The notes under the pieces: generated by a model
What the model saw: the letters and a program-made list of their open reading frames with translations, nothing else
Databases searched by the model: none
What the model was told of the DNA's origin: nothing
Shown: positions 1-6,054 of the stretch, piece by piece
How positions within the stretch are numbered: position 1 is the first letter of the stretch
How the letters are laid out: each line of letters starts with the position of its first letter
NCBI GenBank assembly: GCA_009691925.1
Contig: SIAG01000125.1
Location: 1 to 10,094, forward strand
Direction of reading: 5' to 3'
Length of the DNA stretch: 10,094 bases
DNA from: Planctomycetaceae bacterium
Lineage (GTDB): Bacteria > Planctomycetota > Planctomycetia > Pirellulales > UBA1268
Position numbers and translations under genes: made by a program

Positions 1-85
1 CACATCATGTGGGGGCCGAAGGGTCCCCTCCTCCCTGCCCGGGAACGTGAGACCACCCCCGACATCCAAGTCTGAGATTCGCTCC
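1..85 (+). other. left-edge segment: possible upstream gene tail and atpB leader
   Basis: This short stretch precedes the chosen atpB start. One forward frame is open from the left edge to a TGA at 73-75, and another is open to a TGA at 48-50. Either could be the last codons of an upstream gene (an atpI-like gene is common here in atp operons), but the 15-24 residues visible match nothing I recognise. No promoter-like pair and no strong Shine-Dalgarno is seen; the best purine patch before atpB is GAG at 74-76. Confidence 0.25.
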
Positions 86-1078
86 ATGTCCGACCACAAT
101 CCGATCTACCACCTCAAGGACGCCTACTTCTTCGAGGTCCCGAAGGCGCTCTGGAGACGGAGTTGGCAGTCGCTCGACGACGTTCCCGCTTTCCTGCGTG
201 CGCCGTACGACAGCGACCACCTGCCGTCGGTGGCGGAATTTAATGAGGCGATGTCGGGGAAGGTGCTGATTCCGCAGCCGTTCGGCCAACTCGACAGCCT
301 CTACGCCATGAAGTCGGGGATCGGCATCTCGAAATACATGCTCCTCGAGCTCGCCGTCGGTGGGGCGATCTTGCTGCTCTTTTCGTGGCTCGCCAAGCGG
401 ATCGCCTCGGGGGCTCCGGCGAAGGGCCGGTTGGCGAACCTCCTCGAGGCGATGCTCGTCTTCGTCCGCGATCAGATCGCCCGGCCGGCGATCGACGACA
501 AGCATGCCCACGCCGACGACCATGGCCATGTCCACCACGACGGCGACAAGTTCGTCCCGCTCCTCTGGACGCTGTTCTTTTTCATTCTCGGCTGCAATCT
601 CCTCGGGATGGTTCCCTGGGCCGGCTCGCCGACGGCGTCGTTCTCGGTGACGCTCGCGATGGCCGCCGCCACATTCCTGGCGGGCTTCGTCGGCGGCGTG
701 AAGGCGATGGGGCTGGCGGGCTATTTCAAGAATCTCGTGCCGCCGATCGACATGCCCGCCTACCTCTTCCCCCTCAAGATCGTGATCTCGCTGGGCCTGT
801 TCCTGATCGAGCTCCTCGGCCTGGTGATCAAGCACCTCGTTCTCGCCGTGCGGTTGCTGGCGAACATGGTCGCCGGCCACATGGTGCTGCTGGGCATCAT
901 GGCGCTGATCCCAGGGGCAGCTGCGCTGTCGCTCGGAATGTGGGGGACGGCAACCGGGATCAGCGTCGTCAGCGCCACGCTCTTCAGCGTTCTCGAACTG
1001 TTCGTGGCGTTCCTTCAGGCCTACATTTTCACCTTCCTGTCCGCCCTGTTCATCGGAGCGTCGGTCCATCACCACTGA
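86..1078 (+). CDS. atpB: F1Fo ATP synthase subunit a (Fo proton channel)
   Basis: Subunit a forms the two half-channels that carry protons to and from the c ring in the cytoplasmic membrane. The product is 330 aa, longer than the roughly 270 aa E. coli protein, mainly because of a hydrophilic N-terminus (1-80) and a His/Asp-rich loop (139-154). Membrane segments are visible at about 84-104, 155-178, 184-203, 228-252 and two long C-terminal helices (about 254-282, 290-325). The essential arginine is R256 in RLLANMVAGH (E. coli R210). H265 sits where E. coli has E219, and E304 where it has H245, the swapped pair also known from mitochondrial-type a subunits. Q311 matches Q252. I chose ATG at 86 over the in-frame GTG at 47 because the extra 13 residues look non-coding; neither start has a strong ribosome site. 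It is the first visible gene of the atp cluster. The family call is certain; the start is less so. Confidence 0.97.
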   Translation: MSDHNPIYHLKDAYFFEVPKALWRRSWQSLDDVPAFLRAPYDSDHLPSVAEFNEAMSGKVLIPQPFGQLDSLYAMKSGIGISKYMLLELAVGGAILLLFSWLAKRIASGAPAKGRLANLLEAMLVFVRDQIARPAIDDKHAHADDHGHVHHDGDKFVPLLWTLFFFILGCNLLGMVPWAGSPTASFSVTLAMAAATFLAGFVGGVKAMGLAGYFKNLVPPIDMPAYLFPLKIVISLGLFLIELLGLVIKHLVLAVRLLANMVAGHMVLLGIMALIPGAAALSLGMWGTATGISVVSATLFSVLELFVAFLQAYIFTFLSALFIGASVHHH

Positions 1079-1115
1079 TTCAAACCAGTCGCCGCGTTGT
1101 CCGCCCCGACACCGC

Positions 1116-1142
1116 GGAGCTTCCGAAAAAAAGCTTTTTTTT
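1116..1142 (+). terminator. candidate weak terminator/attenuator hairpin after atpB
   Basis: Bases 1116-1122 (GGAGCTT) can pair with 1131-1137 (AAGCTTT) around an 8-nt loop. This gives a 7-bp stem including two G-U pairs, and five more T residues (1138-1142) follow directly. The layout is that of an intrinsic terminator but the stem is weak, so partial read-through or mere RNA processing is as likely. The core is also a perfect 16-bp DNA palindrome of A7GCT7 (1126-1141), striking in such a GC-rich region. It lies 38 nt after the atpB stop. Confidence 0.35.
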
Positions 1143-1281
1143 CATGATTTACCCAAACATTCTGGATCCCGTTTGCACGTTCCGCAGGCAGCGATCATGA
1201 TCCCTGTCCCCGCCGACGGCCTTGGTGATCCGGGCCCACCGAACTGTCCGTTTTCCGTTTTTGTTTCCATCTTCAACCGTT

Positions 1282-1297
1282 CCGGGCAGCAGCCCGG
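1282..1297 (+). promoter_or_regulatory. GC-rich hairpin just upstream of the atpE ribosome site
   Basis: CCGGGC (1282-1287) pairs perfectly with GCCCGG (1292-1297) around the 4-nt loop AGCA; a flanking T-G wobble can extend it. It ends 12 nt before the AAGGAG ribosome site of atpE. It leaves the ribosome site free, so a role as a 5'-protecting or ribosome-positioning structure is more plausible than occlusion. This is inference from pairing only. Confidence 0.4.
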
Positions 1298-1309
1298 GTT
1301 CTCGTTGCC

Positions 1310-1315
1310 AAGGAG
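1310..1315 (+). promoter_or_regulatory. strong Shine-Dalgarno of atpE
   Basis: AAGGAG lies 9 nt before the GTG at 1325. It is one of the best ribosome sites in the window and decides the GTG start, since no ATG is available near it. A strong site fits the need for many c subunits per complex. Confidence 0.75.
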
Positions 1316-1324
1316 CTTCTTCCA

Positions 1325-1642
1325 GTGATCCGTTCGCTCTTCTCGTTCCGCACGCTGTCCTTCGTGGCCGCCGTCACCCTGACAATGTTCGTCGCCGACT
1401 TCGCCTCCGCTCAGGAAGCCACCGGCGGCCGGTCCCTGATCGACCTCACCCCCGCCTTCGGCGTCGGTCTGGTCGTCATCGGCGCTGCCTTCGGCATCGG
1501 CAAGCTTGCTGCCGCGGCCTACGAGAGCATGGCCCGTCAGCCGGAGGTGTCCGCGAGCATCTCCACCGCAATGATCATCGCTGCGGCTCTGATTGAAGGC
1601 TTTACGTTCTTTGCTCTGTTCATCTGCTGGCAGAAGAGCTGA
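1325..1642 (+). CDS. atpE: F1Fo ATP synthase subunit c (proteolipid ring)
   Basis: Subunit c forms the rotor ring in the membrane and carries one proton per subunit on a carboxylate. The product is 105 aa, against about 70-85 aa usual, with an extra N-terminal 29 residues: a short basic start (R3, R9), a hydrophobic stretch (11-24) and an ASA^Q site at 29/30, that is, a signal-peptide-like leader. The mature part has two helices (about 43-68 and 78-102) joined by the polar loop ARQPE (70-74). E91 in AALIEGF is the proton site. Positions that bind Na+ in Ilyobacter c are not conserved here (I58, G92, F93, F96), which argues for H+. The usual glycine series in helix 1 is reduced to G53, A55, G57, G59. 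The start is GTG at 1325 with AAGGAG 9 nt upstream. It is flanked by the two longest spacers in the window, suggesting its own expression control. Confidence 0.96.
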   Translation: MIRSLFSFRTLSFVAAVTLTMFVADFASAQEATGGRSLIDLTPAFGVGLVVIGAAFGIGKLAAAAYESMARQPEVSASISTAMIIAAALIEGFTFFALFICWQKS

Positions 1643-1733
1643 TCGATGCGGAATCAACCGGCGGAGGCTACCCTTGCCCGAAGCGGGGTGGTGCTTCATG
1701 GCGATCCCTGCATGCAGGAAACGGAACGGCGGC

Positions 1734-1769
1734 GCGGAAGCGGCGGTTGCAAAAGACTGCCGCTTCCGC
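1734..1769 (+). promoter_or_regulatory. 15-bp stem-loop downstream of atpE
   Basis: Bases 1734-1748 pair with 1755-1769 around a GCAAAA loop. The outer 11 pairs are perfect Watson-Crick and GC-rich; the inner four include two G-U pairs. No T-run follows, so it is not a standard intrinsic terminator. A hairpin of this strength about 90 nt past the atpE stop would suit an mRNA 3'-end barrier that stabilises the atpE message, but a role in slowing read-through to atpF is also possible. Confidence 0.55.
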
Positions 1770-2011
1770 ACCGTGACATGACTGGCCTACCGGGATCACC
1801 ATCCAGGCAGGCATGAATCAAGTCGCGATCAGTCTGCTTCACCCCTGGGGTGAGTCGTCTGCCTTGCCGTAACCGTTGATTCTTCTGTCGTTCGGGGATC
1901 GTTCCGGTTTGTCTCTCTGTCGATGCGTTGATGCAGTGGGTGATTTTCTGCTTCCTTGTGCGCTGTCCTTGGGCTCTGTAGTGATCATCTGTCTTTGTCA
2001 TCCGGGTGATG

Positions 2012-2017
2012 TAGGAG
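2012..2017 (+). promoter_or_regulatory. Shine-Dalgarno that fixes the atpF GTG start
   Basis: TAGGAG lies 8 nt before GTG at 2026. The next in-frame ATG (2074) has only AAGGAA 18 nt away, so the GTG is preferred. Using it adds 16 residues that form the basic end of a signal-peptide-like leader. Confidence 0.65.
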
Positions 2018-2025
2018 AAAACGAC

Positions 2026-2760
2026 GTGAGCGGGTTCGTCTCGGCTTTTAAGGAAACTCAATTTCGTCGTCTCATGGCTGGTGGCTTCGTCCGCGCGATG
2101 GCCGGGATGCTGCTGTGGGGGGTGGCGACGGTCACCCTTCCCGTGGCGACCATGCCAGCAGTGCCCGCGGCCGCGGCCGACGTGAAAGCCCACGGTCACG
2201 ACGACCATGTCGAGATTGGTCACAACCCGCCGGAGGGGGTCACCAAGAAGGACTTCGAGAGCCCGGCCGAGTTCCGCAGCGACTTGGCCATCTGGTCGCT
2301 GGCGGTCTTCCTCCTCCTCCTCGGGCTTCTCGGCAAGTTCGCCTGGAAGCCGATCATGGAGGGGCTCGACAAACGCGAGCAGGGGATCGAGCACCAGATC
2401 GCCGAAACCAAGAAAGCCAACGAGGAAGCCAAGCGGATGCTCGTCTCCTACGAGCGGCGTCTCTCGGAGACGGCCGACGAGGTCCGCGGGATGCTCGACG
2501 AGGCCCGCCGCGACGCCGAGTCGACGAAGGTCGCGATCGTCGCCGAGGCCCGCAAGGCCGCCGAAGAAGAGCAGGCCCGCGCTAAGCATGAGATCGGACT
2601 GGCCCGCGACGAGGCCCTTTCATCGATCGCTCTCAAGGCGGGCGATCTGGCCGTTGAGGTGGCGGGTAAGTTTCTCCGCGAGAAAATCGGCAAAGAGGAT
2701 CACTCCCGGCTTGTCCGCGATTCGATCGCCAGCCTCGGCACGAAGCCGAGCGTGAACTGA
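2026..2760 (+). CDS. atpF: F1Fo ATP synthase subunit b (peripheral stalk)
   Basis: Subunit b anchors the stator: one membrane helix followed by a long coiled coil that reaches the F1 head and binds delta. The product is 244 aa from the GTG start, well over the usual 155-180. Residues 1-50 look like a signal peptide (basic K9, R14, R15, R23; hydrophobic 24-42; PAAAA^D near 51). Next comes a short His/Asp-rich segment (55-66, HGHDDH core), then the true membrane helix (about 88-106, AIWSLAVFLLLLGLLGKFAW) followed by KPI, typical of b subunits. The charged heptad-like region spans about 112-225, rich in E, K, R and A. The order after atpE and before atpH confirms the role. If the leader is cleaved, the His-rich segment would be on the outer face of the membrane (inference). 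The alternative start is ATG at 2074. Confidence 0.93.
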   Translation: MSGFVSAFKETQFRRLMAGGFVRAMAGMLLWGVATVTLPVATMPAVPAAAADVKAHGHDDHVEIGHNPPEGVTKKDFESPAEFRSDLAIWSLAVFLLLLGLLGKFAWKPIMEGLDKREQGIEHQIAETKKANEEAKRMLVSYERRLSETADEVRGMLDEARRDAESTKVAIVAEARKAAEEEQARAKHEIGLARDEALSSIALKAGDLAVEVAGKFLREKIGKEDHSRLVRDSIASLGTKPSVN

Positions 2761-2812
2761 TCCGCTCCCGAGAGCCCGGCCACCGCAACCTTTCCGATCG
2801 CAGGATTCCCCG

Positions 2813-3448
2813 ATGCCCTCACCGGCTGACACCAGCACCGCAGACAAGCCCGTCACCGACATCGGTGCCCGGCGCCTCGCGCGGGTTTACGCCCAAGCGA
2901 TCCTCGACGCCGCCGAGAAGGCGGGCTGCCGGAATGAGGTCCTTGAGGAGCTCCGCTCTCTGGCAACGGAAGTTCTGCCGAAGGTGCCGGCCGCTGCGCG
3001 GGTGTTCGCCTCGCCGCGGGTCAGCATCGAGGAAAAGGGAGCGATGATCGACAAGATCTGCGTCGGCCGCGTTCTCCCCACGACGCTCCATTCGCTCCAT
3101 GTTCTCGCCCGCCATGATCGCCTCGGGATGCTCGCCGACGTCGTCGCCGCCGCCAGCCAACTGGCCGACGAGCGCGACGGCCTCAAGCGCGCCGAGTTCA
3201 CCACCGCGGTGCCGCTCGACGCGGTCGAACGCGAGCAGGTCGTCGCCGACACCGCCAAGGCCCTCGGCTTGCGGCTCGCCCCCACATTCACCGTCAACCC
3301 TGACGTGCTCGGCGGACTGGTCGTCCGCGTCGATGACACCGTCTATGACCATTCCGTCGCCACGGGCCTGCAGCGGCTTGGGCGCAGCCTGAAGCAGAGG
3401 AGCATCCATGAAATTCAATACAGACGAGATCGCCTCGGTACTCCGTGA
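2813..3448 (+). CDS. atpH: F1 ATP synthase subunit delta (stator cap)
   Basis: Delta (the OSCP homologue) sits on top of the alpha3beta3 head and ties it to subunit b. The product is 211 aa, about 30 longer than the E. coli protein. The N-terminal helical domain begins near residue 19 (ARRLARVYAQAILDAA). The C-terminal family motif is at about 162-190 and includes NPDVLGGLVVRVDDTVYD. Residues 1-17 form a polar extension and 195-211 a basic tail. That tail is encoded where the gene runs 41 nt into atpA, which suggests it is a by-product of stop-codon drift or a translational coupling device. The ATG at 2813 has AGGA 7 nt upstream. The spacer to atpF is 52 nt and holds no clear signal. Confidence 0.94.
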   Translation: MPSPADTSTADKPVTDIGARRLARVYAQAILDAAEKAGCRNEVLEELRSLATEVLPKVPAAARVFASPRVSIEEKGAMIDKICVGRVLPTTLHSLHVLARHDRLGMLADVVAAASQLADERDGLKRAEFTTAVPLDAVEREQVVADTAKALGLRLAPTFTVNPDVLGGLVVRVDDTVYDHSVATGLQRLGRSLKQRSIHEIQYRRDRLGTP

Positions 3449-4958
3449 GGAGATCGACCGCTTCGAACGGAAGATCGACGTCCGTGACGTCGGCCGCGTC
3501 CTCGAGGTCGGCGACGGTATCGCGCGCGTCTGGGGCCTTCAGGGCGTCATGGCTGGCGAGATGGTCGAGTTCCCCGGCGGGATCATCGGCTTGGCGTTCA
3601 ATCTCGAAGAGAACTCCGTCGGTGTCATCATCCTCGGCGACTCCCTCAAGGTCACCGAAGGGGATGAGGTTCGCAGCACCGGCAAACTGTTGAGCGTGCC
3701 AGTCGGCGAGGCGGTCATCGGCCGCGTCCTCGACCCCCTCGGCAATCCGCTCGACGGCAAGGGGCCGATCGTCTCCGACGAGCGCCGCCCGGTTGAGACG
3801 CTCGCCCCGGGCGTGGCGCAGCGGTCGCCGGTCCGCGAGCCGCTCCAGACCGGCATCAAGGCGATCGACGCGATGACGCCGATCGGCCGCGGCCAGCGCG
3901 AGCTGATTATCGGCGACCGCAAGACCGGCAAAACGGCGATCGGCATCGACGCGATCATCAACCAGAAGAATAGCGGCGTGAAGTGCTTTTACGTCGCCGT
4001 CGGCCAGAAGGATTCGTCGGTCGCTGTGGCCATCGACACGCTGCGGAAGTACGGCGCCATGGACTACACGACCGTGATCGTGTCCGGCGCCTCTACTGCA
4101 GCGCCCCTGCAGTACATCGCCCCTTACTCGGGCACGGCGATGGCCGAGTATTTCATGTACAAGGGGGAGCACGCTCTGATCGTTTATGACGATCTCTCCA
4201 AACAGGCCACGGCCTACCGCCAGCTGTCGCTCCTCATGCGTCGTCCGCCGGGACGTGAGGCCTACCCGGGCGACGTGTTCTACGCCCACAGCCGTCTCCT
4301 CGAGCGGTCGGCGAAGCTCTCCAGCGAGCTCGGCAGTGGTTCGCTGACGTCGCTGCCGATCATCGAGACGCTCGAAGGGGAAGTTTCGGCGTATATCCCC
4401 ACCAACGTGATCTCGATCACTGACGGCCAGATCTACCTCCAGCCTGATCTGTTCTTCGCCGGCCAGCGTCCGGCCATGAACGTCGGCATCTCGGTGTCGC
4501 GCGTCGGTGGGGCCGCCCAGACGAAGGCGATGAAGAAGGTTGCCGGTGGTCTCCGCCTCGATCTGGCGAGCTTCCGCGAGCTCGAAGCTTTCGCCCAGCT
4601 CGGCACAGACCTTGACGCTGCCACCCAGCAGCGCCTCGACCGTGGCTACCGAATGGTGGAGCTTCTGAAGCAGGGGCAATTCGCCCCGATGGACATCGTC
4701 GATCAGGTATTCAGCATTTACGCCGGCACCCGCGGCCACCTCGACGCGGTAAAGCGTGAGGATGTGGCGACGTGGGAGAAGGAGTTCCTCACCTTCGTCC
4801 GTGACCAGGTGCCCGAGCTCCGGGCCCGGGTCGTGACTTCCAACGAGCTCGACGCCGAAGGGGAGCGGATGCTCGAGGCGGCGATCGCAGAGTTCAAGCG
4901 GCAGTGGGCGGCCCGGGAACCAGGGGCCAAGGGGGCGAAGGTCGCCGCCGCCCGCTGA
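3408..4958 (+). CDS. atpA: F1 ATP synthase subunit alpha
   Basis: Alpha alternates with beta in the F1 hexamer and carries the non-catalytic nucleotide sites. The 516-aa length is normal. An N-terminal beta barrel (about 25-95) is followed by the nucleotide-binding domain with Walker A GDRKTGKT (169-176) and the Walker B-like ALIVYDDLSKQA (256-267). The family signature PAMNVGISVSRVGG spans 355-368 and includes the arginine R365 that reaches into the catalytic site; Met at its third position is a small departure from the usual Ile/Val/Leu. The helical C-terminal domain runs from about 385. ATG at 3408 is supported by AGAGGAG (3396-3402) 5 nt upstream. The first 41 nt lie inside the end of atpH, so translational coupling with delta is likely. 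Confidence 0.98.
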   Translation: MKFNTDEIASVLREEIDRFERKIDVRDVGRVLEVGDGIARVWGLQGVMAGEMVEFPGGIIGLAFNLEENSVGVIILGDSLKVTEGDEVRSTGKLLSVPVGEAVIGRVLDPLGNPLDGKGPIVSDERRPVETLAPGVAQRSPVREPLQTGIKAIDAMTPIGRGQRELIIGDRKTGKTAIGIDAIINQKNSGVKCFYVAVGQKDSSVAVAIDTLRKYGAMDYTTVIVSGASTAAPLQYIAPYSGTAMAEYFMYKGEHALIVYDDLSKQATAYRQLSLLMRRPPGREAYPGDVFYAHSRLLERSAKLSSELGSGSLTSLPIIETLEGEVSAYIPTNVISITDGQIYLQPDLFFAGQRPAMNVGISVSRVGGAAQTKAMKKVAGGLRLDLASFRELEAFAQLGTDLDAATQQRLDRGYRMVELLKQGQFAPMDIVDQVFSIYAGTRGHLDAVKREDVATWEKEFLTFVRDQVPELRARVVTSNELDAEGERMLEAAIAEFKRQWAAREPGAKGAKVAAAR

Positions 4959-5009
4959 ACCCCGTTACCTCGGCACGCGCTTGAGCGCAAGAACCACAGG
5001 ACCAAACTC

Positions 5010-5942
5010 ATGGCCAAGGCCAGGGCACTCGACCGCCGGCGAAAGTCGGTGAAGAACATCCGCAAGATCACGCGGACGATGGAGCTGATCGCCACCGCCC
5101 GATTCAAGAAGGCGATGGATCGCTCCGTCGCCTCACGCGACTACACGCTCCGCTTGGCCAAGATCCTCGCCAACATCGCGGCGGCCACCGCCGGTGGCGC
5201 TGGCACCGGCTCGACGCTCGGTTTCTCCCATCCGCTCCTCGAAGTCCGTCCGACGAAGCGCACCGCGGTGCTTATCCTCACCGGTAACCGCGGGCTGTGC
5301 GGCGGCTACAACTCCAACGTCGTCCGTCAGGCCCAAGCGATCCTCGGCCAGTGGCGGAGCGAGAAGGTGGAATTGCATACGGCCGTGTCGGGGAAGCGGG
5401 GGATCTCGGCGCTCAAGTTCCGCGGTGTCGAGATCGACGAGCGCTATCTTCAATTTGAGGACAAGCCGGAGTTCGATCAGGTGGCCCCGATCGGCCGCGC
5501 CTACCTCGAGGAGTATTCGGCAGGGAGAATCGATCGACTCGATGTCGTCTACACCCGCTTCGACAGCATTGCCCGCCAGGCTACCGTGACGGAGATGCTG
5601 CTTCCGCTGAAAGCCCCGGAAGCGCCTTCGGGGTCTGCCCGGGCGACCGCCGCCAAGGCCGCTGCCGGCGGGCTCGCCAGCGACGACTACGACTTTTATC
5701 CCTCGGCCCAGAGCATCCTCGAGGAGCTTCTCCCGGCCAGCTTCATGGCCCGGCTCTTTAAGTGCTTCCTCGATTCCGCCGTCAGTGAACAGGTGGCGCG
5801 GATGGTGGCGATGAAGGCGGCCAGCGAAAATGCCGGCGGGCTGATCAAGGATCTCTCGCGGCGTTACAACCGCGCCCGTCAGTCGCAGATCACCGGCGAA
5901 ATCATGGAGATCCTCGGCGGCGTCGAGGCGCTCAAGAAGTGA
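5010..5942 (+). CDS. atpG: F1 ATP synthase subunit gamma (rotor shaft)
   Basis: Gamma is the central shaft that turns inside alpha3beta3 and couples ring rotation to catalysis. The product is 310 aa, slightly long (about 287 in E. coli). The N-terminal shaft helix holds RKSVKNIRKITRTMELIATARFKK-type residues (11-34, shown here in part by ELIATARF at 25-32). GNRGLCGGYN (92-101) is the conserved central motif. The C-terminal helix ends with QITGEIMEILGGVEAL (293-308), which matches the gamma signature except Val for Ala at 305. An Ala/Gly/Ser-rich insert at about 203-223 explains the extra length. ATG at 5010 has CAGGA 8 nt upstream. The spacer to atpA is 51 nt. Confidence 0.97.
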   Translation: MAKARALDRRRKSVKNIRKITRTMELIATARFKKAMDRSVASRDYTLRLAKILANIAAATAGGAGTGSTLGFSHPLLEVRPTKRTAVLILTGNRGLCGGYNSNVVRQAQAILGQWRSEKVELHTAVSGKRGISALKFRGVEIDERYLQFEDKPEFDQVAPIGRAYLEEYSAGRIDRLDVVYTRFDSIARQATVTEMLLPLKAPEAPSGSARATAAKAAAGGLASDDYDFYPSAQSILEELLPASFMARLFKCFLDSAVSEQVARMVAMKAASENAGGLIKDLSRRYNRARQSQITGEIMEILGGVEALKK

Positions 5943-6054
5943 TCGAGGTTCTCCGCGACGATCCGGTTCCCTCCAAACAAACCAATCAAGTCCCCACATT
6001 CCCGGACACCTCCGGACACACGGTTCCTACAGCAGCAAAGGCACGTCACGACGC

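Larger units (their letters stand above)
1079..1324 (+). other. 246-nt atpB-atpE spacer with hairpins and U-rich tract
   Basis: This non-coding spacer is much longer than the other spacers in the second half of the operon (51-112 nt). From left to right it holds a terminator-like hairpin with an A7GCT8 core (1116-1142), a GATCATGATC palindrome (1193-1202), a U-rich run (1247-1274, 16 of 28 bases T), a GC hairpin (1282-1297) and the atpE Shine-Dalgarno (1310-1315). A 43-codon open frame (1197-1328) also crosses it and is treated as a finding. The likely role, by inference, is control of subunit c synthesis or mRNA processing. Confidence 0.6.
1643..2025 (+). other. 383-nt structured spacer between atpE and atpF
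   Basis: No convincing gene lies here. The left half holds a CCTGCATGCAGG palindrome (1707-1718), a 15-bp stem-loop (1734-1769), a weaker hairpin closed by GTGA/TCAC (1773-1799), and a branched structure closed by 1805-1812 with 1857-1864 that contains TCACC/GGTGA (1839-1853). The right part (about 1865-2010) turns conspicuously T-rich and ends in the atpF ribosome site. No clear promoter hexamers were found. A 56-codon frame (1646-1816) and a TTG extension of atpF (from 1876) were rejected. Confidence 0.6.

Noticed and set aside
47..85. GTG start extending AtpB by 13 residues
   Set aside because: The extension is Pro/Ser-rich and unlike AtpB starts; ATG at 86 gives the expected N-terminus.
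5..1075. Long open frame on the - strand opposite atpB
   Set aside because: Its translation is low-complexity Arg/Glu/His-rich, as expected from the antisense of a GC-rich gene, and the + strand carries a clear family member.
1173..1201. Promoter-like pair TTGCAC and CATGAT with 17-bp spacing before atpE
   Set aside because: Only 3 of 6 and 4 of 6 bases match the consensus, which is expected by chance; planctomycete promoters are poorly known.
1646..1816. 56-codon open frame directly after atpE
   Set aside because: It runs through the 15-bp stem-loop and a 12-bp palindrome, uses codons that are rare in the neighbours and has only a weak purine patch upstream; RNA structure explains the region better.
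1876..2025. TTG-started extension of atpF
   Set aside because: The added 50 residues are Cys/Leu/Val-rich from T-rich DNA, there is no ribosome site, and the TAGGAG/GTG start at 2026 is better.
3294..4739. 481-codon open frame on the - strand opposite atpA
   Set aside because: It is an antisense artefact of high GC; atpA is unmistakable on the + strand and the - strand product shows no recognisable motif.
6002..6019. CCGGACAC repeated twice before atpD
   Set aside because: Two 8-bp copies are too short and too few to call a regulatory repeat in GC-rich DNA.
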